Shown here: one piece after another, positions 12,521 to 25,548 of the stretch
Numbering within the stretch: position 1 is the first letter of the stretch
How the letters are laid out: every line of letters begins with the position of its first letter
Source: Flammula alnicola
Taxonomy: Eukaryota; Basidiomycota; Agaricomycetes; Agaricales; Strophariaceae
DNA length: 64,000 nucleotides
Assembly: GCA_015499995.1 (NCBI GenBank)
Contig: JADNRV010000010.1
Location: 186,001 to 250,000, forward strand
Direction: 5' to 3'
Program-made: the position numbers and the translations under genes
Notes under the pieces: model-generated
The model's database searches: none
What the model was told of the DNA's origin: nothing
Seen by the model: only the letters and a program-made list of their open reading frames with translations

Positions 12521-13180
12521 ATGAGACCGCTCTGGCATGACGAATGTGTCATGACGTCGAGCCGTCCCATTGCATCAGTGAACGAGGACGTGGATCTGAG
12601 CCGCTGTGCAATAGAGGACGATAGCGTTTCAGCCGCCACATCGGATTCGATCATGGGTCCACAAAAAATGCACATGCTCAAACAACGTCTGCGACAAGAT
12701 ATCCTTCAGGAAGTAGACTATGCTTCGTGACCTATTTTCTTCTCCATTCACATACCTAGTAAAAGTTGGCCTATTTTAAAGAAAATCGACGAGCTTGAGT
12801 TGAAAACCGAGAAGCTTCCGGAACTGGACTATGCATTGCGTCCTATTTTCTCCTTCCTTGATATACTTGGTAAAAGTTTGCCTATTTTAAAGAACATCGA
12901 AAAGTCGAGAATCAAGCAGGACAAGCAGGACACTGAAATCAATGACCTTAGAAAATCTTTAGATTCTCTACGAGAGGACTTTACTAGGGAGCGTAGGGAC
13001 ATAACGGTGGTTGTGGTCCACTCACTCTTGCTTTTATCCAACATTAATTGACACCACCCCTGCATTTTTTCAAAGTTGCAGCATATTAGCAGGCCTTTTT
13101 GAACTTCGAAGATAAGTTTTGCTTGATGAGGCACAGGAGGTTGCTCGGCGTCTAATCCCAAATCGGAACACGACCATTGA
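12521..13180 (+). pseudogene. Coiled-coil hypothetical gene, copy 1 (probably decayed)
   Basis: Inverted paralogue of 19095-19593. The shared start is RPLWHDECV (12524-12550), after which the two proteins diverge until the coiled-coil exon. Nucleotide similarity begins upstream near 12370 (GATGGGTTTTCGCCGCGTTG). The coiled coil KQDKQDTEINDLRKSLDSLR lies at about 12914-12973. Inside this copy an intron-end segment is tandemly doubled: TAGTAAAAGTTGGCCTATTTTAAAG at 12758-12782, again with changes at 12868-12892. The second copy lacks a donor and is read through as coding. A shared block after the last intron (about 13085-13180, DKFCLMR) is frameshifted here. The family is unknown. Confidence 0.5.
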
Positions 13181-13334
13181 TTGACTGTGATTGCTGCATC
13201 CTCAATTGTTGAGCAGGCTTTTACATTAGTTTATTGTATATATCATATAATTTACATTTTCTGTATGATGAAGTACTATTGACCTTTCACTTCCAACGAA
13301 AGGTGTCAAAGGAGAACTTACCGGAAGCTGTGTG

Positions 13335-14409
13335 TTATAGCACCGACGATGGTTCTGGCTCGTTCTCAATTTCACCAGCCTGTAACATCGGGGCTTCTTC
13401 CGGCTCAAAGCACAGTTGTGCGAGGCCCAAATCATGCAATCGAGTCATCTTGACGAGCATCCCAAGAGTGCGACTGACCTCATTTTGTGCTACGCCTTCT
13501 CCAGGTCCGTTGAGCAGTTCCCAAGTCGCATCATCCATATCGTCGGCCATACACCCCCATGCTGACTTGATTGCGCCCGGGTAGTTGAACGAGGCCATTA
13601 TAAAACATACGGGAGAGCCTGTGAGTTAGAAATGAGTTACAAAGATGAGGTCATGAACGACACAGAAACATACATAAGCCGCTCATTCTCTGCTCTCGGA
13701 TAAGTTGGGGGGAGGTGGGCTTATCCATTGCAGGTGCCTCATTCAGGAGATCTGGCAAGAGATCTCCTAGTCGGTAGAGCCGTTGGCATGCAGGACATAC
13801 GCGACTCTCGGCGCGACTTTTATTGTACCACAGGATCTACAAGGCAATATTAGCTAGTAATGTGAATATGTTAATAATTCTCTCACCAATGCAGTTTCCT
13901 CCGGCAGAATGGTGCATAGCATCTGCAAAACTTCTTCTTGAGCAAATTCGGCACTTAATGGATCCTGAGATGGGGTATCAGAATGCGGGTCAAAGCTGAA
14001 TGTCAACCTGACTGCATAGACTCACATCCATCGCAGGTGGCTTAGCAAAGAATGACGACATAAATGCTCGAGCATCTCGGACACGAGGCCCGTTTCCTGG
14101 GTCGTGAATGAAAGGTTCTTGGAGCATTACTTCCTCCACCGTCCTTGGAATGTCGTCGTCAAGGGAGGATAGCTCTTTCCTATGCGGCGAGAAATCAAAA
14201 GTGACGGGTGAAGGAGTCTTCAGGGAAGGGGTAGATGCCGAAGAGGGTTCGCTGGATGCATCATTGGAACTTAGTTGGTGCTGGTCGTTGCTGGGAACGG
14301 CAAGGTATTGAGTCTGGGTTTGCAGTGGTCGTGGGAGGTTCCCGCTTTGTCTTTTGGGATTCTTCCCTCGTGATTTGCCCTTGCGTTTGTTGTTGGATGG
14401 ACCAGGCAT
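13335..14409 (-). CDS. Conserved hypothetical protein with Cys-pair motif
   Basis: Four exons (14026-14409, 13887-13964, 13674-13836, 13335-13618), all with GT-AG introns of 50-61 nt, give 302 aa. The ATG at 14409 opens a basic, low-complexity N-terminus (SNNKRKGKSRGK), followed by a Ser/Pro-rich stretch and, from about residue 80, a compact conserved-looking region with PHRKELSSLDDDIPRTVEEV. A CPAC pair lies in exon 3 (RVCPACQRLYRLGD), possibly a small zinc site or zinc knuckle. The last exon begins CSPVCF. No signal peptide or membrane segment is seen. It ends about 210 bp from the end of leuRS and is read in the same direction. I do not recognise the family. The splice structure and coding character make it a real gene. 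Confidence 0.7.
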
Positions 14410-14619
14410 ACTTTGTCGTCGTCGTTGTCGTCTAGATTGTAAAAATGAATAAGTATGCCAGCGTTGCAGACTCCAGAGTTGTAACCTAATTGCATGTTTG
14501 AAACCGTGGAAGAATTGACGCGTCGCGTCACATTTATGTAACGCGACCGTGACACAAAAGATGGAGAGCAAATGGACAGTGCAAGTAAACTGAAAACGCA
14601 AAGCATGTATATCTAGGTA

Positions 14620-17600
14620 TTATACATTATAGTACTCAAACCCTGGGCTTCCAGGCTCGGAGGCATCAATGATGGTATTATTGCAGCCTTCCTTCTGGCG
14701 GGCCTCTTCGACGGACAAAACCTCTGCCTCGGTCAAGTTCAGAGTTTTCTTCAAGTAGGGCAACAACTCGCGCAAGACGCCGCTCTCGGAGAAGGGCAGC
14801 GCACGACGGAAGGCAGTCTCTGCGCCATACTGTGCCATACGTCTCTGTTGGTAATGCATTTTGTTAGAACAGCGCAACAAAAAAAGAAAAGAGACAAAAT
14901 AAGGACGAACCTTGAACAGCTGGATGAAAGGCATGGCACGTTTGTCCTTGATCAGATCGTTTTGGATCAGCAATTCCTTAACCTTCGCGTCGTCGACTTT
15001 GTTGTCCTCCTTCGAGTATGCATCCTTGACGATCTGCACGCATGTATCCTGCCATTCGGGGAACTTGGTGGCTACGTAGATCCTCACACCCTTGGGCTTC
15101 TTGGGATCGAACATAGCTTCGTTCATAGAAGCGCCCTTCTTGCCCTTGGCCTTAGTCAAAGCCTTCAGCAGAGACGCCTCGGCATCGCGGATCGTCTTGA
15201 TCGTCCCGCGCATGTACTGTCCAGCCTCGATGATTGTAGGGTCCACTGGGGTCGAAGGAGTAGGCCACAGCGCAAGCTGGATAGACTTGGGCTGCTGGAG
15301 GATGGTGCTCCAGATGTGTTCCGCGAAATGCGGTGCGACAGGGGTGACCAACAAGGCAGCATTGCGGATCCAGTACAGGACGAGGTCGGCGTGCATGCCA
15401 ACGTCGGCGGTCACTTCACGGTACCAGTCACGTGCACTCTGGAAGTCATAGAAGCCGTATTTCAGTGCGTCTTTGTAGTTGGTTCTGTATAAGAAATGCA
15501 TTAGCCAATGTTTCGAGAAGATAAGACGCTTTCACTTACGCTTCATAGTGACTCTGGGTGATGTTGATCAGGTCATTGACTTCTTGTTCGAAGACTTGAT
15601 CGTGGTAGTTGCGAGGTCCATGACGGAGATTTGCCTGATCCTTGACCATTTCCTATCCAGCCGCATAAAACCTCAGCACCACATTCTCAGAAAATAAAAA
15701 GACCAGAAACCAACCTCGCACCAAGCCAATAAAGTATGAATCCTCAGGATATTAGCATTTGCCGTCTTCTCCTCAAAGTTCGCATCCTCCATACCATCAC
15801 CAGCATCAGCCAACGACAACCTCGTCGCATCCGCGCCGAACTTCTCGATCGCCTCACGTAGGGTCAGCGAATTACCCGTGCTCTTGGACATCTTCTTTCC
15901 GTTCAGCATCAGATGGCCGTTCGCGCGCATGCTCAGCGGCCATTTGTCTTCAGGGAAGATCGCGGCGTGGTTGTACAGTGCGAAGGTCAGATGATTGGGA
16001 ATTAGGTCCTTGGCGGAGGATCGGACGTCGAAGGGGTAGAAGTACTGGTACTCGCGTTTCAGAGCGTCGGCTTTCTCGCGGGGCAGGGGCGAGGGGTCGG
16101 GGAATGGGCCATTGCAGAAGATGTATTCCCAAATTTCGTCCGTCATTTGTTCGGGGGTGATGCCCAAAGGACCAGGTTTGCTACCTTCGATGTTTCCCTC
16201 TAGAGAGGAGAAAAGATTCTCGGTTAAATCATCGACTGGATGCTGTGAAATGATGGACATACCATGTAGCAACTGAGCAACAGTGTAGTAACTCATGTAG
16301 ATCGTGGAATCACTCAAAGATTCGACCAAGAACTGGGGGTCCCAGGGCAGGACTGAACCCAAGCCATAGGTACGAGCGCAGGCCCACTTGTTCAACCAAT
16401 CCAAGGTCTTCTCAAAGGCATGGCGAGTCTCTTGTGAGTGTGTGTTCATCCTCGCCAACAGACTAATGAAAATCGTCAGAATGAAAAAAATATATTTCGT
16501 ATTAAAGGTGCAAGAACATACCCCTCAGTCTGCTTCTTCCACGCTGGCTCTCCATAATCCAAATACCACTGATCCATCAACGCGACGACACATTCATCGG
16601 CACTGCGTGAGATGACAAGACCCTCCGGCTCCGCATATGCAAACGCCAACCCGGCATTAATCATCGCCTCGCGGACCTTGGGTTTCGCGTCCTGCACACT
16701 CTCGCCCTTGAACTCGCCAACGAGCATGGTGCCGTTATAGAACCCTTCCTTGTACGCGATCTCCTTGGCCTCAGCCAGCTGCTTGGTGTCTTTCTGCGAC
16801 TGGATCTTCAACTGCTTGACGACCGCCGGCGCGGTCATCTCGCCGTACGTGGGCGTGGAGATAACGGGGACGGGGTCGATGGCAGCCCATGAGGGATCGA
16901 TCTTGTAGAATTCGGGTTTCTTGCGCAGGTCGGTCAGGGTTTGGAAGTCGTCGGGCGAGTCGGAAGGAACAGATGTAACGACACCAGTACCCTGTTTCTT
17001 GGTCAGTGACCAAATATACGTGAACGAAGATCAGCATACCTTGGTAGGCAGAACGTTGTCCATTGGCAGAACGTAGACCTCGGGGTTGATTGCAAATGGT
17101 GCTTTGATTTTTGTCCCAACGACCTTCGCGCCGTCGACTTCAGCCAGCTGTTCGATGTGTCCACGGGGTGTGATTGTGCCCTGGTAGGCCATGTTGCGAG
17201 CCGCGCGCAGAGTGCACATGTATGCCTCCTTGTCATCGGCAGCAAAAATTCCATACTTGATGGCAGTGCCGACAAAAGTATTCGTTTGACCGTACCTGAA
17301 CGAGAAATAAAACGTCAATAATGGGATGATCAAGGCGACAATCAAAACATACATGGTCTCTGGACGCAGAGTAGCAGCGACCATAAACACCTTCCTGCCG
17401 CCAACCTTGTCCCCGATAGCTGCTTTCGCAGCCGGACTCCATTCCAAGACTTCCATCTTAACGCCAGTATATTCTTGAGGGCCATACCCTTCGCCGTCCT
17501 GACGATCGTGGTCCATGCAAGGTTGGCCGTCCTTGGGGCTGTAGATTGTGTATCGTTCTCCGAACTTGATCTTGCCCAGCTTGTGTAGCTTGTTGACCTG

Positions 17601-18415
17601 CCAGCGGACGAAGGCATCATAGTAAGGGTTGGCGTTTGTTGTCAGGAAGGAGCGGCGCCAGTCAATACGCGAACCGAAAGCATTGTTGTCTGCGATCGCA
17701 ATGGGAGGGAAATATGTCAACCAGTATAGAGGGTCCGCGAATTTCTTGATTTCAGCCCGAGGAACACCAATGGACTCCATGATCTGGAACTGGTAGGTCA
17801 ATCCCGTCGATTTAGCGATCAGCTTTCCTTTCTTTGCTTTTCCGACCGCCGTCGTAGGCTCATCCTCGATCATTGCCTTTTCTGCCTCAGCCTTTGCTAG
17901 TTCCAGTTCAGCTTGCATTTCCTCGTAGCGTTCAAAGTCGGGTCCGAACAGTTCCATTTCGCGAATAATCTTGTCTGCTGATGCCTTTGTGCAATTCGTG
18001 AGCGCGAGATCGATAGCACAGAATATGTACACACCTTTATTGGCATTCCAGTGACATGAAAACCATGGGGGAACAAAACGCGCTTGCCCAACATCCTCTG
18101 ATACCCGGCCGCGAATTCGATTTTGGAGATGGTGAATGCATGTCCCAGATGCAGGCTTCCGTTCATGTAGGGGTAGGGAAAGTTTCCAAACCATTTCGGA
18201 AACTTGGTTTTGATTTCGTCGGGGGAAAGACCAGCGAGTTCGGATTGTGACGGGGCATTGACCTCGAACAATTTTTCTGATTGCCAGCGATCTTGCGACT
18301 GCTTTTCCAATGCCTTTAGGTGATCTCTCTTCGCCGTCTGCAATGATATAGGTTAGCCCAGGGTGAATGAGCGATCAAGGACACATACTTGGGCGAGTTC
18401 TATGGTTTGCGCCAT
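14620..18415 (-). CDS. CDC60: Cytosolic leucyl-tRNA synthetase
   Basis: Class I aminoacyl-tRNA synthetase that charges tRNA-Leu with leucine in the cytosol. Ten exons: 18389-18415, 18035-18337, 17353-17984, 17040-17295, 16522-16991, 16263-16462, 15715-16199, 15540-15652, 14911-15484, 14620-14844. Every boundary is GT-AG and in phase, giving 1094 aa, the usual size for the eukaryotic-type enzyme. The HIGH motif is HLGH at residues 72-75, after YPYMNGS. The KMSKS motif is at 732-736 in [12 protein letters not shown]. The CP1 editing domain lies between ([25 protein letters not shown]). The anticodon-binding and C-terminal domains follow ([13 protein letters not shown]). The 63-nt intron at 16200-16262 is in frame, so an unspliced reading looks open, but it has a good donor, a pyrimidine tract and an acceptor. 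No mitochondrial presequence is seen, which supports the cytosolic form. Confidence 0.96.
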
Positions 18416-18900
18416 CCGTCGAATGAAAAGTTTAGATGGGGATCGATTTGAAAATAATGTACAGTGACTCGAGAGTCTGAATGGTCTATTCCAAAGACCT
18501 GATATCGTGGCTGTCTGTATCTAGTAAATCAGTATAGACTTTTTGTTGGTCAACTTATAATTGGACGATCGAGTCACATTCACAAATTTTCGCGTGCATG
18601 GATTGAACGATCTAATCTAATCTAATCGCGAATTTACCACCGGGTCTTATATGTTCCATCATCCATGACCGTGACAAGGTTGAATACTGCTTTCTCCCAA
18701 CGGCTTCCTTGTCCATGTGGAATTTTCTCTGGCAGACGGACCACGGTGCGAGAAGGCTCTGAGCTGCCGTCACTGGTAGAACTGCAAATCATCCCCAAAA
18801 TGTACGAGAAAGCTGGGATCTTGGCCACCCGTCTTTCTGAGTCTCGTCTGCTTCTGGTTGCAACACTGCAAGCCACTTCACACCAATCGTCTGTCAGCTG
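18416..18900. other. leuRS upstream region
   Basis: This holds the leuRS 5' region and a GATCTAATCTAATCTAATCG run at 18609-18628. A plus-strand frame at 18665-18937 lies opposite the distal end of the coiled-coil gene copy and has no recognisable domain. Confidence 0.4.
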
Positions 18901-19094
18901 TCAACCAACGGTCCTGTTCCGGTTTGGGACCAGATGAGCCACCTCCTTATGTGCCTCAGGCCTCATCAAGCAAAACTTGTCGTTGAACTTCGAAGCGGTC
19001 TGGTGAGCAGTACGCTCCATAAAGAACTGATGCAAGAATGGTGTCAATAAAGATAAAATCAAGAGCGAAAGGACCACAAATCACCGTACCATCC

Positions 19095-19593
19095 CTACGC
19101 AACGCATAGCTCAGTCACGTCCTCCCGTAGAGAACTGAACTCGCCGATAAGAGGATCCACAGATTTTCGAAGCTCTCTAGTTTCGGTTTCCTGCTCCTCT
19201 TGCTTGGTTCTCAACTTGTCGATTTTCTTGAAAATAGGAAAAAGTTTTACTAGGTATATAAAGGTAGGACGCGATGCATACCAGGTGTACATTGCGGGCA
19301 GTAGAAGCAGCTATTTTCGTATCCCATCCCGTATCTGGTCCGTCGATCTTGCTGACGTTGGAAAGGTTAGCTTTCCTTGTCCCGTAGATGCAAACGAACT
19401 TATCTTGCCTATTCAAAGTACCCGCCGCCACCGCCATCTCGAACCATTGCCGTTCGTTCACTTCAGGAGCCCAGTGGCAGAGAAGGCGAGCGAGGTGGGT
19501 GGTGTTGGACACGCACGGGTAGCCAAACCTGACCATCCCTTCCAGCCCTTCCTTGACGCATTCGTCATGCCAGAGCGGTCTCGTTGCCGCCAT
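19095..19593 (-). CDS. Coiled-coil hypothetical protein, copy 2
   Basis: Two exons (19282-19593 and 19095-19226) joined by a 55-nt intron with donor GTATGC and acceptor TTTCAAG give 147 aa. The N-terminus MAATRPLWHDECVKEGLEGM matches the start of copy 1 at 12.5 kb. The second exon is a charged coiled coil (KLRTKQEEQETETRELRKSV). Similarity to copy 1 continues past the stop to about 18901, where a segment reading ASKFNDKFCLMRPEAHKEV ends in a stop, so the ancestral gene probably had one more exon. Upstream reading frames extend to 19985 but have no support beyond the shared DNA. The family is not recognised. The two copies lie inverted on either side of leuRS. Confidence 0.5.
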
Positions 19594-20102
19594 CCTAATA
19601 TCCAGGCACGAGTGACGCGCAACGACAATAACCAGAGAGTTCCAAGTGGCACGAGAGCCGCGGTTTCTGGAGGTGGGGTAGAGATAGGGAGCATAAGCTG
19701 CCAGCCGCAACGAAATCGACAACGCGGCGAAAACCCATCTATTCCCACAACTCGAAGGACAGGTTGGGAATGAGTTTTGGGATGGGGCAGTATGTCTGGG
19801 CTAACGTTATGGAGGAGCCGGCATTGGACACCGAGGCGAATGCAAGGGTGGGTGGGCATGCCTAGGTGATGCCCCTTGGGCTTAGGCACGGCGGAGAAGA
19901 TATACACGACCTGGACATCCGCAATCGGGGCGTGTGAACGAATTGGGGGCAACGATGTTAAGAGGGAGGGAAGGGGTTCGTGCACAGAGGTAGAGTAGGC
20001 AGAGAAGCTACGTGTCAGCGTTGTGAGTGTGTTGTTCGGTGGACTACTTGAGGACTTACGAAAGCTGCTCGGTTAAATGCTTTGGTAGCAGCAATTTGTT
20101 CT

Positions 20103-23100
20103 GGAAAGTTGTAATACTAGCTGCTTTTGGGGCAGCGTTCAGCTGTCCATTTTGTTACTTCTGGGTTGTATTGTTCGACATGGCCAAAAACAGGATGTTG
20201 CTTTTTTTAAAACGGAGGAAATCATGCGCGAGAGCCATCGTAAGATAGATCTCAATGACTGGAATGACTGCCCTTCTATTATTTGAGCGGTGTCAGAGAT
20301 AAGCATAACGGTGATTAATGAAACTCGAGTTACATAAATTCAAGTGCAGGTCATAATATTTAGATAAAAGCGCTCTACGGCATAAAAAGGAGATTAAGTA
20401 GCAATGAACTGTCCGGTCTAGCGATATTTTGGAGGTTCCCCACCGGACCAGTTAATGGCTCCGAATTAATAGGGCATGCTGGAAGCTCGAGTTAAGGCCT
20501 GGGCCCTCGCATGTGTGTTCACGTTGGGCTGACTCAGAGGTAGTATTCGGCCCTACAACGACGACATACGTTAATGCATTACCCTGACCCGATGTGAATT
20601 TTTGAGCGCTTACCACTAGCTGTGGGTTGCGATGGAGTCGCTCTCGGGTGGGCCGCCGTTGGACTATGGGGATGACTGTAGCCCCCCAAGTATCCGTTGC
20701 TGTCTCCCGTAGGTTGGCCGTGGAGAGATAAGATGCGGGGATAGTCGATGGGTCGACAGGCTTGGTGAAAATAAATAACTTCAAAAAGCCTACAGTGATA
20801 TCCCGTCCGCCTTGTAGAGAGTAAGCGAATGGCGGCACTCCTCCCGAACCATAGCCGATAGTAAGGGTGCCTCCGTCCTTCTTCAAAGGGACATCCAAAA
20901 CGTATTGGCCACTTGAATGGGGTTTATAATAAGTTACTAGATCAGAGGTCAGTCAAGCATGAACATATCATTCAGGAGATTAGCGTACCTCTACCGTTGA
21001 AATCAGTGCCATCGAAATAAAATAAGCTTGGATATAAGTCATGAGGACTGTTATTCGTGAGCTTGATCCCATAAACACGGTCTTCGTCAACCGAAAAGTC
21101 GATCACGCCATTTCGGCAAAGATCGCCGCCGACAGGGAACAGCTCTGGCTGCTCCGCACCAAAGAATGAATATTGGGATTCCTGTAATCTGTAAAACGAC
21201 AGTTGAACGTGGCTCGCTATTTCATTGTCATCGCTCGCACGACGGAGTTCCCAATAGTGCTTTGATGCTGCAGTGAGAAATCGAGCAACCTCGTCGACAG
21301 AAGCTGCCACGCTGCGGAATTGATGAGCGAAGCCGTACTGCATTGCCGTCTTGTCCCTGAGGTGGAAAGTCGCCTCGTGGTTCTCGATGGTGAGCTCTAA
21401 GTGTGCATGATCGACATCCCTGGCAATTGCAATATTATGCAGGTCACGTTTGCCATCCTGCAGCAACGAGACCAGAAACTGGTAGGCTGGGTCCTCGAAA
21501 GGAGAAAGGTAGTTGCGGGGTGTGATGTAAACATAGAGGTGATCTCTTTGGCCTGCTTTCGTTTGAACGGCGACAAGTTCCGGGGAGGGATGTGCATGGA
21601 GAGCATTGAGGAAGGAATTCTGCGAGAGCTTGGATACCGTCACGACCGAAGAGTAACTGGTCACTTTGTCAACGGTAAGAGTTCCGAGGGGTAATCGAGA
21701 CGTTAAGTCTCTTTGGTGATAGATACCGAATTCGGTCCCCTTGCTGACCCCATGAGCGGTGCCTGCGTCGATAATGATTATACCCAGCATTTCGTGGTAC
21801 CGACAAATGAATGATGCAGGTGAAGGAGAGGCAACCTTCCCATCGAAAAGGTACCTGTGTTGATTGATACCTTCGCACTGAGGATTTTGCCTAGGCACAA
21901 TATCGCAACGTCAGTAACGATCGGAGATAGACGTAGGATAACTCTCACCCTGGGATAACATCAATATAGGTTAGAATGTCGGAATACCTCAACTTGTCTA
22001 ATGGAACGGTGCGGAGGAGTTTGATAAACGCGGCTGTAAATTTACCACGGCCATATCTCTCCCTGGCGGTTTCATCGGAGCCGCATGCCGAAATAAGGAT
22101 GTGCGAGCGTAAACCATAGTATAGATATCTAGGAGAGTTGTTTGGGATTCTGAAGGCTACTGACTCCAAAATTTCCTGATCGAGGTCTTCTGTGTGAATT
22201 GCAAAGTCGACTACCACAGAGCGAACACGCTCTGGTCCCACATTTCCTCTTGTACCAGATGCTGAATGGCAACAATCAAACACAACGGTCTAAACCCCAG
22301 TCAGACAGATTGCGTGGAAGACATTTTAGAGCAACTCACGATGTTATCCCCTTTCTTCTCTGCTATTCCTTGCAGCAGAGCTGCAATCGTGCGATCAGGT
22401 ATACCAGGGACTGATTTTGACTCCAGTGACTTGGAACAATAGTCTTGCGGCACCAACATTTGCATTGTGATTCCGAGGCCCCGAGATGCCCAGTCATCCG
22501 ACGGCTGAAGTTCGCCGCCATGACCAGCAAAGAAAATCAAGATGGGATCTCCCTTCTTGATGCGCTCGTCATTCTTGAGAGCAATGAAGGCTTCGATGAT
22601 GGCTTTGCGTGACGCAGCTTGATCGAGGAGAACGCAAATCTGGTTGCTGGGAACCTTGAGATCGGTCTTGAGATAGTCTTCGAACAGACGCGCGTCCGGT
22701 ACAGCACCGTAAAGGTCTGAAAATTCCTTCGACTTGTATGAATTGATTCCGATAATTAAAGCGAAAAGACCAGGTCTGTCAAGGAATCTGAACTGCAAGT
22801 TATCAAACAGAAAGAGGATGGTAATTACTTGGAAAAATCCGTTCGCAACGCAGATATACTAGATCTACAACAAGGTTATTGGTCAACTGGTGGCCTCCAT
22901 GAGCGACAACAACTTACCTTTGACCAGCAGGCTCTAGCAAAATATTCTTGCGCTGTACCACCATAGCATGGGGGCGCCGTTTTGAAGGTAAGGGATTTCT
23001 CCGATGGCCTGATTAGAGGGGAAAGCATTTAGTCGACTGCGAATATAAATGTGGTCGAGGATAAAGTGGCACGCAGAGACACGTTGCTTGAATGCGGTAT

Positions 23101-23115
23101 CCTGGCCTCGATGCA
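20103..23115. repeat. Segmental duplication, copy 2 (gene B with both flanks)
   Basis: Direct repeat of 1080-4125, starting at the shared GGAAAGTTGTAATAC and ending beyond the gene start near TTGAATGCGGTATCCTGG. The break points show no transposon ends. The 19-kb spacing and identical orientation fit unequal exchange or a copy-and-paste segmental event. Confidence 0.9.
20452..23028 (-). CDS. Caspase-like (peptidase C14) protein, gene B
   Basis: Near-identical paralogue of gene A with an intact frame of 773 aa. Exons: 22918-23028, 22829-22858, 22340-22792, 21949-22289, 20989-21890, 20452-20936. The catalytic His is at about residue 138 (FFAGHGGE) and the catalytic Cys at about 205 (FDCCH). 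The beta-rich C-terminal region matches A. Two structural differences from A keep the frame: a 6-nt deletion in exon 1 and a 6-nt deletion in the NEIASHVQL region. The acceptor used in A (TTGTAG) would place a TAG codon in exon 2 here, but the next AG, six bases on, removes it and keeps phase, so I used that one. The same 36-nt in-frame segment (22793-22828) may be spliced or retained. Confidence 0.85.
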
Positions 23116-25548
23116 AGATCGCACACCATAAGAAATGAATGACCTAAAAGCAGAATCGATGATTTCAGGAGGTTCAAAACCATAATGCTGAGACATGAAA
23201 GCACCGGCGGCAGCGGCAGGCCCAGGACTGCAGGCCCTAAGTCGACCCTCGGCTTCCTCGTTTGAGGTTCGCTTCAGAAAACTTTACAAAAACTTGAATT
23301 TGTGGACATATGATGCCATTAGAAAGTGAGATCGGATGATTGGGACTCGAAATGTTTTGCAACTCGCGGCAGTGATGACAGTTTTGTGTTTTGTGCGCAT
23401 GCCAGCTTTCACTAAGTTTCAGAATCATTGTCAAGCTCAAGGGTGGGTCTCATGCGTTCGGTGATTCTCGGTGATTGCCACAAATTCTAACGTCGGCCGT
23501 CAAAGGCCGTCAAGACTCAAATGACTGACGCTCAGAATTCAAAACTTCAGAATTTCGCGCTATATACAAGATGCAGTAGATTGACCGAAATAACCTGGAA
23601 ATGAAACTATACAATGTAGAAGTCCTAGCGTTGAAGGAGACCAGATCAGGAGGGCCACCAAAAAAAAGACCAAAAGTAACCCTGATGACCACACAAGGCC
23701 CGCGTTTCAACTTTCAGGTATCTTTCATTCTGGGTAAGTTACTCAGAGCACCTTTCAAGTAGCCTTTCTCGGAGGTCGTTAAGGAGATTCTAGAATGACT
23801 TTCCAGGTTTCAGGAAGACATGATGCTGCTAAGCTAACGCCGAACATTCGGAAACAAATCTAATGGTGAAGGAGTTCACACCTAGTAGTCAAAGATAATT
23901 CAGATTTAAAAATCTGTTGATCAAAGTTAATCGATATTTCTACCCGAATCCATACCCAACACTATTGAAATGCCATCGAAGCATGGCTTTTGGGTGCAGG
24001 AAAGTGTTGTGTTTAATAATGTCGAATTCGACCACAATGATCATCGACTCAAAGTGCTGGCTCCCTATCGCATGTTTTGAGTTGGGGGTCTGGAATGAAG
24101 CCATTCGAACACGATATGGATAAAATGTTAAAGAGAATTTACACCACCTGATCTCCATTCTCCATCCGAGTCGAAAGATTCGAGTTTCAAGGCAAATGAA
24201 GAGCCTCTTGCAACCTTGAAACAGATAGTAAATAATATCTTAAAAGAAAAGAAGGGCATGATCTGGAATATCGGAATGTTATGAGCAAGGAGTATGACTC
24301 CTTCCCCTCGAGGGGTGTATATCATGCTAGGCACCTGTCGTTTCATACGATTTTAGTCAAGGCCTGAAGGACGCGACTATCAAATGGTTAGAAGCGACTT
24401 GAAATTTTTCGAGCACCCGACGCAGCAAACTGGCATTGTGCCTACCACGAAGCGACTAACTTCATCGGCAAAGCGACATTCTCACCGTTGTGTGAGAAAA
24501 TGTCAAAACCTATATACAGGCCTTCTTGATTGTATTCAACCCACAGGGAAGGCTGAGAACGACGTTTCATCAGTATCCCAGTTACATAACGCAAATAAAT
24601 AAATACTTAAGGATGCTGGTGGGATTCGAGGGTCGCAGCGTTGACTCCCATCGGGCGATGATCCTTAGCTAGAAATGGATACCGACCCGTCGTCGCAGGC
24701 TCGATGTTCTCGTGGCGGTATTGCCCGGCACGTAGTGCAAAATTAACTGGCCGCATGGCTCAAAAAATCAGCGTCTGTCCTGTGGTAATCTCGGGTTCCG
24801 TGGTTAAACGACAGCGAGCCCCGCAGCAAGAGAGTTCTGCAATGGTACACCCTGCCTGGTGGGAGCATGCATGTTGCAGCATGGAGCCAATCCAACAGCA
24901 GACTTGCTGAAAGGTTTAACCAAAAGGAAAATTGTGGGGCATAGAAATACACCAGGATATGGCCAACCACTTAGAGGTGCACATTGGGGCAATGCTGAAT
25001 CTGTGTGATTTAGGAAGACGAACGACATTGAAGGTGGCAGAGGAAAAGCAATGATGCACTATAGTAAGCGAACACGCTCATGCGAAACGTGAAAAGAGAG
25101 CGACTGGGATTGGGAAGGAATGAAGAGAAGACAGTGGGACAACGGCCGAAAATCGAACGACGACTTGACGAGATCACATGACCGCCCGTCAAGACTGATT
25201 CTCTCCGAGAGATCATCGATCCTAGACGAGCGGCCGTGTGGGAGACTGCTTATCACGATCTGACATTGGTCTCTAATGATGCATCTCTCACTGAACTATG
25301 TTCGCAGTAGTAGAATGAACTTTTTAACCGCAATTGTCATAATTCGCTATGACCTTGAAGGAGATAAGCGCCCACCAGTTTTTGAACAATCAAGCGCCCT
25401 TGCAAACGTGAAAGCATCTCTCAGAACAAGACGAACGCTCGAGTCAATTCAAATGCATTCTCGGTCTGATCAGTAATAGCAGTACAAGGATATCGAATCT
25501 ACGCCATGGTCAGGTATTGAAAAGACACTCGCCGACTCGGACTTCATG
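23116..25548. other. Intergenic; ancient repeat shared with 34.2-34.4 kb
   Basis: No gene is recognised. About 24725-25015 resembles about 34210-34375 (shared ATTAACTGGCC, TCGTGGTTA and GCTGAATCTGTGTG blocks in the same order and spacing). It lies downstream of gene C, just as the other copy lies downstream of a dead C-like fragment, so it probably marks an old duplication of the C unit. Confidence 0.5.

Noticed and set aside
14848..15492. 214-codon plus-strand frame opposite leuRS
   Set aside because: It is the mirror of a strongly coding exon of leuRS, with no domain, no ATG context and no splice partners.
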